Shown piece after piece: positions 7,635 through 15,369 of a stretch of DNA of 64,000 nucleotides (positions are counted from its first letter, which is position 1; every line of letters starts with the position of its first letter). The stretch covers positions 1 through 64,000 of the forward strand of contig CAKSWT010000010.1 of NCBI GenBank assembly GCA_934512135.1, written 5' to 3'. The position numbers and the translations under genes are program-made. This DNA is from an uncultured Oscillospiraceae bacterium (GTDB lineage: Bacteria; Bacillota; Clostridia; Oscillospirales; Oscillospiraceae). The notes beneath the pieces were generated by a model. That model ran no database searches. It was not told the DNA's origin and saw nothing but the letters and a program-made list of their open reading frames with translations.

Positions 7635-9374
7635 ATGAAAAAGAATTCTCGATTGGCTGCCTGGCTCCTGAGCATGACCCTGCTTCTGAGTCTCTGCGCT
7701 TGCGGTACGGACACCCCCGTATCCTCCGGTACCGTTGCTTTGGATTCCGCTGCACCGGAATCCGAAGCCGTTCAGACAGAGGAACCAGCACCTGCTAACA
7801 CGCCGGAGACGGCTGTGTCCACCGTGGACAGCATCCAGGAATCTGAGGCGGGAGCGTCTGTTTCCCTCAGCTATCCGCTGGAAGGGGAGCACAGCTTCTC
7901 CGTTTGGACTCCATTTCAGACCCGGCTGGAAAATGTTATTACCGGCTATGGGGACTGGGTATCCCTCCAGCTGGCTGAGGAGCAGACCGGGGTCCATATT
8001 GAGTGGATCAATATCCCGCAGAACCAGGCCTTCGAACAGTTCAGCCTAATGGTTGCCTCTGATGACTATGCAGACATGTGCCGTGGCTTCTCCGGCTTCT
8101 ATAGCAACGGCGTGGAAGATGCCTATGAGCAGGGAATCATTCTGGATCTGACAGAGCTCATCGCAGAGAATATGCCCGCCTACAATGCTGCCCTGGACCG
8201 GAATGCGCAGTATCGTCGGGATTTGTCCACGGATGACGGCATGATGCTGTATGTCAACACGGTACAGACCGAGAATTTCACCATGAACGGCAATGTAATT
8301 CGCCAGGACTGGTTAGATGCACTGCACCTGTCCATGCCTGAAACAATGGATGAGCTGGAGCAGGTCCTGCTGGCGTTCCAAAGCGAATACGGTGTCAGCA
8401 ATGCGTTGCTGGTCAATCAAGGAAACTATGGCAGCATTCTCTCTCAGGGCTTTAATACCAGAGGTGTTCCTGAGCGTGGCGACAGCTACTATGTGGAAAA
8501 CGGTCAGGTAAAATGCGGTCTGACCGATGAGAATCTCAAAAGCTATGTAAGGACCATGCATCGGTTCTATGAGGAGGGACTGTTCGATTCCGACTTCGTC
8601 TCCCGATCCTCTAACCCCAAGGACCCCAATGTGATCCAGATGATTGCCACCGGTGAGACCGGTGTGTTCAACACCTCCATCGGCATCTGGACTACCATCA
8701 CCGAAGCCTCCACCGATTCTGCCATGAAGTTGGCTGCCATGCCTGTGGTAATGGAGCAGACCGGGGACGTAACGCACTTCTACGATCAGTATCAGATCGG
8801 CTCCGGTTCCGTCTCGTTCTTCTACAATTGCAAAGAACCGGAAATCGCCTGCCAGTGGCTGGATTGGTTCTATACGGAAGCAGGCTCTCTTGCTATGTGC
8901 TACGGTATTGAAGGCGAATCCTATACAATAAACGACCAAGGCAGACCCCAGTGGAATGAGGTCCAGTTGGAAACCCTGGCCCAGGAATACAGCACCACCA
9001 CCAGCACCATCGCTGAATTCTACTATGGCATTAAGGGCAACTTTGTCGCACTGGTCCAGTCCGACTGCCTCTTTGAATTCTATACCGACGATATGCTCCA
9101 AGGCATAGAGGTCTACGGCAATCCTACCCAGTACGGAGATAACTGGAATTTCTCGAACTATATGAGTCTCAGCAGTCAGGATTCCGCCTCTGTAGCCACA
9201 ATAAAGACCGACATTGCCACCTACGCAACCACCGAGATCACAAAATTCATTATCGGGGAAGAGGACGTGGACACCCAATGGGACAGCTATGTTGCAACTA
9301 TCGAAGCCATGGGTGTGCAGGACGTGATTGCCGTCTACCAGGACTGCTACGATACCTTCTCCGCACGGAAATAA
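7635..9374 (+). CDS. Extracellular solute-binding lipoprotein (SBP2)
   Basis: A 579-residue lipoprotein: basic start MKKNSR, hydrophobic core and a lipobox LCAC at about residue 23, then a Ser/Glu/Pro-rich linker and a family-1 solute-binding domain. It shares YPLEGEHSFSVW near residue 80 and VIAVYQDCYDTF at the C-terminus with SBP1. The GAAAGGAG site is 7-8 bases ahead of the ATG, and only 18 bases separate it from the hot-dog gene, so they are co-transcribed. No membrane partner lies nearby. The ligand is presumably the substrate or product handled by the operon's enzymes. Confidence 0.87.
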   Translation: MKKNSRLAAWLLSMTLLLSLCACGTDTPVSSGTVALDSAAPESEAVQTEEPAPANTPETAVSTVDSIQESEAGASVSLSYPLEGEHSFSVWTPFQTRLENVITGYGDWVSLQLAEEQTGVHIEWINIPQNQAFEQFSLMVASDDYADMCRGFSGFYSNGVEDAYEQGIILDLTELIAENMPAYNAALDRNAQYRRDLSTDDGMMLYVNTVQTENFTMNGNVIRQDWLDALHLSMPETMDELEQVLLAFQSEYGVSNALLVNQGNYGSILSQGFNTRGVPERGDSYYVENGQVKCGLTDENLKSYVRTMHRFYEEGLFDSDFVSRSSNPKDPNVIQMIATGETGVFNTSIGIWTTITEASTDSAMKLAAMPVVMEQTGDVTHFYDQYQIGSGSVSFFYNCKEPEIACQWLDWFYTEAGSLAMCYGIEGESYTINDQGRPQWNEVQLETLAQEYSTTTSTIAEFYYGIKGNFVALVQSDCLFEFYTDDMLQGIEVYGNPTQYGDNWNFSNYMSLSSQDSASVATIKTDIATYATTEITKFIIGEEDVDTQWDSYVATIEAMGVQDVIAVYQDCYDTFSARK

Positions 9375-9437
9375 CCTGCTTTCAGACCCATATCTCTCTA
9401 TTTTTCATTCATTCACAACATGGAAAGGAGAACCAAA

Positions 9438-11162
9438 ATGAAACACCGACTCACCGCACTGATGATTAGTCTTGTGTTGCTGCTGACCCTGATGGCAGGG
9501 TGCGGCACCCAGGACAGCGCGGAATCCGCTGGCAGTCTCGCTAAAGAGACGTCTGCTCAGGCTGCATCCACCGCACCCGTTCCCGCAGAGTCTGCCGCGC
9601 CTGCCTCCGCAGAGACGCTGGAGGAATCCGCCGCAGAACCCGATTCTGCGGAGAAACCTGCCAATCCGCTACCTCTGGCAGATGGTGATGTGACCCTCAC
9701 CATGTTTGCCACCACAAACAGCAATGTTACCGATGTGATCGGCGATCTTAATAACCACCAGATCTATCAGGAGGCGGAAAAGCTCACCGGGATTCATGTG
9801 GACATTCAGGCCTATACCATGGAGAACGGCGCAACGAATTTCAGCCTGATGATGGCCTCAGGAGATATGACCGACCTGATCCGCTACGGTGCCAATGGAT
9901 ATTCCAACGGTCTCGCCGGCGCATTGGAACAGGAGCAGATCGTGAATCTGACAAGCTATCTTCCGGAATATGCCCCCAGCTACAACTATATTCTGAGTGC
10001 AGACTCCCAGATCAATCTGGATGTGCGCACCGACAGCGGCGAAGTACTGGGTTTCTACCAGATCTACTCTCAGAACGGCGGTTATGATATCAGCATTGCC
10101 CGGGGTCCTGTCATGCGGCAGGATCTGCTGGACGAATTAGGCGCCAGCATTCCCACCACCTTTGATGAGCTCACTGACGTGCTCCGTGCATTCCGGACAG
10201 AATATGACCTATCCGATCCCATCTGGCTGGGCAATTCCGGTTTCTCTGATGACAGCGCACTGATCGGCGGCTATGATACCACCAACACATTCTATCAGGT
10301 GGATGGCACTGTGAAATACGGTCCTCTGGACAAAGGTTTCCGGGACTACATCACCATGGTCCATAGCTGGTACGAGGAAGGAATCCTGAACAGCGACTTT
10401 ATCAGCTATGAGGCAAACCCCAACTCCCCCGCCAATGAGGCACTGAAATACAGCGGCCAGGCCGGTATGCACTATTGCTCCGGCAGCAACATGGACAACT
10501 ACAACACCAATCCCACCAGTGATGACCCCAATTTCCATCTCGCAGCCGTACCCTTTATCGGCGGAAAGGATGGCATCAACCATTTCGGACAGGATACCTT
10601 TGCGGTCAAGCCCATGGGCTGCATGACCGTCACGACCACCTGCCAGAATCCGGAGCTTGCCATTTCCTGGTGCGACTTCTGGTATAGCGATATCGGCAGC
10701 CAGCTTTCTAACTATGGCTTGGAGGGACAGACCTTCGAATATGACGCGGAAGGGACGCCCCATTGGATAGAATTCGTTACCAACAACCCCGACGGTGTGT
10801 CCTATATCGTCTGCCGTCAGGTCTATCTGACGCTGACACAGCAGCCCGGCATTTACAACATGGATATGGAACTGGAGCGTCTTAGTGACAACGGCAAGGC
10901 AGCCATTGAGACCTGGAATGCTTCCGCAGATGGTGCATATCTGATTACAAGCTGCTATTCCATGACGACAGAGGAGAATGAAGAGCTCAGCGCCATTCTT
11001 AGCGATGTGAATACGCTGAACGATGAGTGCTGGACCAAGTTCATCACCGGAGACAAGTCCATGGACGAATTCGACAGCTATCTCCAGCAGCTGGAGGACA
11101 TGAATATCTCCCGGGCTGTTGAAATCTATCAGGTAGCACTGGACCGCTATTATGCCCGGTAA
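9438..11162 (+). CDS. Extracellular solute-binding lipoprotein (SBP3)
   Basis: A 574-residue lipoprotein with lipobox LMAGC and a Ser/Ala/Glu-rich linker. The ATG at 9438 is chosen over one at 9420 because the AAAGGAG site lies between them and would otherwise be coding. The binding domain contains FSLMMASGDMTDLIRYG, parallel to FSLMVASDDYADMCRG in SBP2, and ends with AVEIYQVALDRYYAR. It is the direct neighbour of SBP2 in the same operon, which suggests duplication followed by specialisation for different ligands. Confidence 0.87.
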   Translation: MKHRLTALMISLVLLLTLMAGCGTQDSAESAGSLAKETSAQAASTAPVPAESAAPASAETLEESAAEPDSAEKPANPLPLADGDVTLTMFATTNSNVTDVIGDLNNHQIYQEAEKLTGIHVDIQAYTMENGATNFSLMMASGDMTDLIRYGANGYSNGLAGALEQEQIVNLTSYLPEYAPSYNYILSADSQINLDVRTDSGEVLGFYQIYSQNGGYDISIARGPVMRQDLLDELGASIPTTFDELTDVLRAFRTEYDLSDPIWLGNSGFSDDSALIGGYDTTNTFYQVDGTVKYGPLDKGFRDYITMVHSWYEEGILNSDFISYEANPNSPANEALKYSGQAGMHYCSGSNMDNYNTNPTSDDPNFHLAAVPFIGGKDGINHFGQDTFAVKPMGCMTVTTTCQNPELAISWCDFWYSDIGSQLSNYGLEGQTFEYDAEGTPHWIEFVTNNPDGVSYIVCRQVYLTLTQQPGIYNMDMELERLSDNGKAAIETWNASADGAYLITSCYSMTTEENEELSAILSDVNTLNDECWTKFITGDKSMDEFDSYLQQLEDMNISRAVEIYQVALDRYYAR

Positions 11163-11182
11163 ATCGGAAAGGAGTAGCAACT

Positions 11183-12049
11183 ATGACCGAACTGGAAGCA
11201 CTGCGTGCACAGCTTCAAGAGCTGACGGAACGTGTGAAACGTGCTGAAGCCGAGACCGCCCGCGCAGACGACTATCGTCAGATCACCAACGCTATGATGG
11301 GACACATCTACAGCTATTACAATCACTCGGAACGTCAGGATCTGAAGGAGTATTGGGTACAGAGCCGTGACGACATCGTCTACGCCCACAATGATCGGGC
11401 CTATACCGGACGTGACGGCGTATGGGAGTACTATATTGACGGAACAGATGCCAGCAAGCGGCGCTACGCCGAGGCTGCCCGAAAAAACTACCATGTGGAT
11501 ACGCCGGAGGGTGCCGCAGCGGGCTACCGGGTCATTCATGTCCTCGGTTCTCCTTATATCGAAATCGCGGCAGACCGCAAAACTGCCCAGGGAATTTGGA
11601 TGTCCTTCTCCTTTATGTCCAACATTGGTACCGACGGCACCGGAAATCCGTCCTATGTGCTGCAGAGATTCTCCGGAGAATTTTTGCGTGAGGCGGATAA
11701 ATGGCGGCTGTGGCATATCCGGGACTACACAGACGTACACATGAAAATTGACACACCGCTGGAGAACACGGAAACTGTTCAGTGGAACGCAGACGGAACA
11801 CCCGTGGAACAAATGGGACCGCCGGTTGGCACTGGCCGCGAGAATCAGCAAGGTAGCACGCCTCCTCCGCCGACTCCGGAGGACGGAGATAAGATTCGGA
11901 AGATGCTCCTGGAAAGTGCCAACGTCTACCAGCCCTGGACCCATACCGTCAATGAACCATATATCCCCCAGCCCTATGACCATTGGAAGCCGGAGCAGAG
12001 CTACATTCAGTTTATTCCGGAGCATCGAAAAAACGACTTCCAGCTATAA
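11183..12049 (+). CDS. NTF2/SnoaL-like domain protein 2
   Basis: A 288-residue paralogue of the protein at 5336-6175. Both share ADDYRQI-NAM, a Y-E/V-DGT segment after the first helices, GYRVIHVLGSPYIEIAADRK, a KWRLWHIRDY strand and a C-terminal PYDHWKPEQSYIQF. A Pro/Gly-rich stretch (about residues 208-232, with PPPPTPEDGD) follows the fold. It is the last gene of the operon, 20 bases after SBP3 with AAAGGAG before the ATG. Two diverged NTF2-like copies in one operon could form a hetero-oligomer or act on successive intermediates; neither can be shown here. Confidence 0.72.
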   Translation: MTELEALRAQLQELTERVKRAEAETARADDYRQITNAMMGHIYSYYNHSERQDLKEYWVQSRDDIVYAHNDRAYTGRDGVWEYYIDGTDASKRRYAEAARKNYHVDTPEGAAAGYRVIHVLGSPYIEIAADRKTAQGIWMSFSFMSNIGTDGTGNPSYVLQRFSGEFLREADKWRLWHIRDYTDVHMKIDTPLENTETVQWNADGTPVEQMGPPVGTGRENQQGSTPPPPTPEDGDKIRKMLLESANVYQPWTHTVNEPYIPQPYDHWKPEQSYIQFIPEHRKNDFQL

Positions 12050-12051
12050 AT

Positions 12052-12100
12052 GAACGAGTCCTGCTTTTCGAACAGTTTTATCGAAAAGCGGGACTCGTTC
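12052..12100 (+). terminator. Hairpin ending the rightward NTF2/hot-dog operon
   Basis: A 20-bp stem (arms 12052-12071 and 12081-12100, loop 12072-12080) begins three bases after the stop codon. Its single non-Watson-Crick pair is a U-G wobble in plus-strand RNA but an A-C mismatch in minus-strand RNA, so it is best formed by rightward transcripts. There is no long T-tract after it. Confidence 0.6.
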
Positions 12101-12111
12101 TCTGAGCAAAA

Positions 12112-12149
12112 GGGACAGCACAGCAGCTGGAGAGCTGCTGCGCTGTCCC
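12112..12149 (-). terminator. Hairpin ending the leftward beta-helix operon
   Basis: A 17-bp stem (arms 12112-12128 and 12133-12149, loop of four). Its one imperfect pair is G-U in minus-strand RNA and A-C in plus-strand RNA, and on the minus strand it is followed by TTTT. It lies about 160 bases after the stop codon at 12312. Confidence 0.65.
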
Positions 12150-12311
12150 ATCTCCACTTATAAAATTTTGTCAGTACCCCGCTGCTCTTTGTCACTTCTT
12201 GCAGTGCCAAAGAAATGTCACGATCTGGGCTCTGGTACAATTTGCGTTGGGACTGAAGGAGGTTTCGCTGGTGCAAACGCAGGCATGTTTTTGGCTGCTT
12301 TTCAGGCTGCC

Positions 12312-14399
12312 TCACAGTGGCTCCACTGTGAGGTGCCCTGCGTAGGTTCCCCGGGGGGCGAAGATCTCCTGACCGTCCACAAACAGCCGCCCCGCCAACT
12401 GCGCCGGGTCGCGCAGGGTGATGCGGCTAAGGAAGGAGGTGCCGGTGACGATCCAGCGGCTCTGTCCGTCCAGGGTCACAAGCATACCGTTTGACTGCGT
12501 GGGTGCTGCCACAGCCGTCACATTGCCGATCTCATGGGCAGTCTCCTTGGTGATGCGTGCACCCGGCTGGAGGTGCCGGTGGGACTGGATGCCGCTGGAG
12601 ATCACGCCGGACAGTCGGACGTTTTCCAGCGTCAGGGACACGTTCTGACCAGAGGTCCAGCGAGTGTTATAGATGTCGCCGGCCAGCTCCATGTTCGAGA
12701 AGAACAGCGGAATGGTGCCCTTTGCGCCGGGGTCAGTCGGGTCAAACCCCTCCTCCAGCACAGGGCAGACCCGAGGAACCTCATAAAACTCCGCCATACC
12801 CTGCCTGCCTGAAATGTGGTTTGCATCATCGCTTTCCATGAGCTGGAACAGAATACCGCATTCGGAATGGAGTTTTGCGCTATTGACCTTTAGAATAGGC
12901 CGGACCGGGTGACCCTTTGCTCCCTTCATCAGGAACACCTGATGGCCACAGCTGAACTCCGTCCCCGCTTCGAGAGAAACGGTCCCGCCCAAGTTGGAAT
13001 GCCAAAGCACGCCCACATGGGCAGAAAAAATCTTACAGGGCGCGTCCCTCCGTTCCGGCGGGATCTCATCGTAGTATTCCGGAACGTTTTCTCTGGTGGC
13101 ACAACCGAACACTGCACCGCATTTTCCGCCGCCGCCCACGATCAGCCCGTAGGAGGGCACATGGAACTCAGCGCCGTAGTAGCGGTTGATAGCGCTCATA
13201 TCCGAGTAGGTGCCATAGCCACTGTTGCCGGTGACCCGGGCAACGGAGTTGATGACCTGCAGACCGGACCCTTTCCAGGTCCCGTCCGTCGAGAGAACAC
13301 CCCATTTTTCCGAAGAGATGTGGCAGTTCAAATAGGTCACGTTCGCATAATCCAGCAGATTGGTTGTACGAAGATTGCCGCTGAGCCCCAGAGGCCAGGG
13401 AACCGTATTCATGACGCCAACCTTGAAATCGGTGGTATCGCCTTCATGGCCTGCGATCCTGCTGTTTTTCACCAAAAGGGCAGCGTGATCGCCAGCCCAC
13501 ACGGCAGTGCGGACCGAACCGGTGGTCTCAATATCAGCATTGTCCACCGTCACATTGGCAGACCCTGTGACCATAATGCCTGCGCCATAGCCCGCAAAGT
13601 CGTCGCCGCCGTGTCCTACCATGGTAATCTTGGGTGACTGGATAGAATAGCTGCCGCTGCCGCCCACCAGAATGGGATTGAAGTTGTCATTCCGGGAATC
13701 AATGACGATGTCCTTTGCGGTCTCATCCGTGACCGTTCCGGATATGACAGCAGCGGGGACTGAATACTCCGGTCGGTAGCCATTCACGATGCAAACGGCG
13801 GCTCGTGCAGGGTAATGGCTCCTGCCATGGACGATGTCGAAGGCATCGGCCACCGTAAAGATCACGCTGCCGCGGTATACGCCCGGCTCGGGACGAGTCT
13901 CAACGCCGTTCACGGTAAGGGTGACCTGCTTCCCTGCGGGGGCAGCATAGCGCGTCCGGGGCGGGATTTCAAAGACACTTGCCCGAATTGTTTCCCGGAG
14001 GATCACCAGCCCCTGCTTCTGCATGGCGGAGTAAATGACACCGCAGGCCTCATCGCGGGAGCGCATCTCCGCCTGGCAGGTGAACCAGGGCATAAACTCC
14101 CTGGCTGCCGCGATCATGTGCTCCATATCCGCAGGTGCCTCCGGCCGGAACAAGAACGCGTCACCCTCGGTCACCGCACCAATGATTTCCTGCTGATAGC
14201 AGAAGGAAACGGGCTCCTGGTTTTTGATCTCGGAAAAGTCCTGCAATTCCCGACAGTCCGCGGGTGGCTGGGGCGGCATAGGCGGCGGAGAAAATTCCAC
14301 ATCCTCTTCATCGGCGGCACCCGCTCCTCCGCCGGAGCCCAAAAGCAGCAGGGTGCTTGTCCGCAGCGCGAGCCGCAACAGTTTTTCAAGTTTCATCAT
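12312..14399 (-). CDS. Right-handed parallel beta-helix protein of unknown function
   Basis: A 695-residue protein. After a short weakly hydrophobic N-terminus and a Pro-rich SPPPMPPQPPADC stretch there is an unassigned domain (about 50-200). Residues about 220-640 repeat short strands of the type seen in pectate-lyase-like beta-helices, for example ITMVGHGGDDFAGYGAGIMV, ANVTVDNADIET and ALLVKNSRIAGHEGD. No lipobox, LPxTG or clear signal peptide is seen, so its location is uncertain. It is the last gene of a leftward operon, 8 bases after the flavodoxin-like gene. It could be a carbohydrate-active or binding protein, but no catalytic residues can be named. Confidence 0.6.
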   Translation of the reverse strand: MMKLEKLLRLALRTSTLLLLGSGGGAGAADEEDVEFSPPPMPPQPPADCRELQDFSEIKNQEPVSFCYQQEIIGAVTEGDAFLFRPEAPADMEHMIAAAREFMPWFTCQAEMRSRDEACGVIYSAMQKQGLVILRETIRASVFEIPPRTRYAAPAGKQVTLTVNGVETRPEPGVYRGSVIFTVADAFDIVHGRSHYPARAAVCIVNGYRPEYSVPAAVISGTVTDETAKDIVIDSRNDNFNPILVGGSGSYSIQSPKITMVGHGGDDFAGYGAGIMVTGSANVTVDNADIETTGSVRTAVWAGDHAALLVKNSRIAGHEGDTTDFKVGVMNTVPWPLGLSGNLRTTNLLDYANVTYLNCHISSEKWGVLSTDGTWKGSGLQVINSVARVTGNSGYGTYSDMSAINRYYGAEFHVPSYGLIVGGGGKCGAVFGCATRENVPEYYDEIPPERRDAPCKIFSAHVGVLWHSNLGGTVSLEAGTEFSCGHQVFLMKGAKGHPVRPILKVNSAKLHSECGILFQLMESDDANHISGRQGMAEFYEVPRVCPVLEEGFDPTDPGAKGTIPLFFSNMELAGDIYNTRWTSGQNVSLTLENVRLSGVISSGIQSHRHLQPGARITKETAHEIGNVTAVAAPTQSNGMLVTLDGQSRWIVTGTSFLSRITLRDPAQLAGRLFVDGQEIFAPRGTYAGHLTVEPL

Positions 14400-14407
14400 G
14401 GGACCTC

Positions 14408-15310
14408 TCAGCTAATAGAAACGTAGGTGGAATAGGGCGGACGGGGATCACCGGAGGGGGTCAGGAAGTAGTCCTCAATGATCTCAGAGAGGAAAATCCT
14501 CGCCTTGAGGATGTCCCGGGCCGTGGGGCGGTGTTCAAAGTCATAATGCCACATGGCGCAGCCCGGCTTTCCGCAGCCCAGAGGATCGTTGTCCAGCATC
14601 ATCCGGAACCCTGTTCCGAAGCTGTCCTCATCCTTCACCCCGGCTAGTTCCTTCAGGGTGCGAAGCTGAGGCTTGGAGAGCGCTTGGAACTCCTCGCCGT
14701 TGGGATCCTCCCGGAAGCGCTGCATCATCGCCTGAGCCTCGTCCAGATTGATGCCCAGCTCCTCCGCCAGTTGGTCCACAGAAGCGTGCCGCAGCTCTTT
14801 TCCGGGGCAGGCGAACTTGCCCACGGTTCGGATGCCGTTGACCCGCATCAGCTCCACCTCCACCTCCAAGGTGCCATAGCACTCCGCAGGGCCCACGCCG
14901 CTGCCACCATAGGTGGTAAATACGATGCCATATACCGTCTTGCAGGTCTCGCCCTTTGCGCCGGGGGCAGAGAAGCCTGCAGGTGGATTCACAACGCCGG
15001 GGATGCCCGGACCCACGTTCGGAGGACCGCCCCGCTCCCGGTCACGACCCACCAGAGAGGTTTTTCCCTGCAGGCCTAGGACCTCATAGACCTCCTTATA
15101 GGGAAGTCCCGCAATGATGGGGCTGCCTAAAAGGACCAGGTCATATTCTCTGACAAACACGGGATCTTTATCCCAGTCCCGGTTGGGCGTGATCTTGACC
15201 AGATCGGTCTCGAAACCATACTCCCGACAGACCGCTCCGAAGGCCTCTGCCACCTCCGCAGTGTTGCCAGTGATGGAGGCGTAGAGGATCAATGCTTTTT
15301 TCTTAGCCAT
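14408..15310 (-). CDS. Flavodoxin-like protein with Pro/Gly-rich insert and long C-terminal extension
   Basis: A 300-residue protein whose N-terminus is flavodoxin-like: KKALILYASITGNTAEVAEA carries the SITGNT phosphate loop that binds FMN, and YDLVLLGSPI gives the next strand. Residues about 88-122 are a Pro/Gly-rich insert, and about 100 extra residues after the fold contain a CGKPGCAMWHYDF motif with two cysteines. It lies between a solute-binding lipoprotein and the beta-helix gene and in one operon with an FAD-dependent reductase, so it may be that enzyme's electron donor. That role is inferred from context. Confidence 0.75.
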   Translation of the reverse strand: MAKKKALILYASITGNTAEVAEAFGAVCREYGFETDLVKITPNRDWDKDPVFVREYDLVLLGSPIIAGLPYKEVYEVLGLQGKTSLVGRDRERGGPPNVGPGIPGVVNPPAGFSAPGAKGETCKTVYGIVFTTYGGSGVGPAECYGTLEVEVELMRVNGIRTVGKFACPGKELRHASVDQLAEELGINLDEAQAMMQRFREDPNGEEFQALSKPQLRTLKELAGVKDEDSFGTGFRMMLDNDPLGCGKPGCAMWHYDFEHRPTARDILKARIFLSEIIEDYFLTPSGDPRPPYSTYVSIS

Positions 15311-15329
15311 AGTAATTCCTTTCTATAGT

Positions 15330-15361
15330 CCTTCAGGGTACTGTACCCAGTACCCTGAAGG
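15330..15361 (-). promoter_or_regulatory. Intercistronic hairpin between lipoprotein SBP4 and the flavodoxin-like gene
   Basis: Perfect 14-bp arms CCTTCAGGGTACTG (15330-15343) and CAGTACCCTGAAGG (15348-15361) with a 4-base loop start nine bases after the SBP4 stop codon. No T-tract follows on the minus strand, so it is more likely an mRNA stabiliser or attenuator that lets SBP4 be made in excess over the downstream genes. Confidence 0.7.
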
Positions 15362-15369
15362 TGCGTTGT

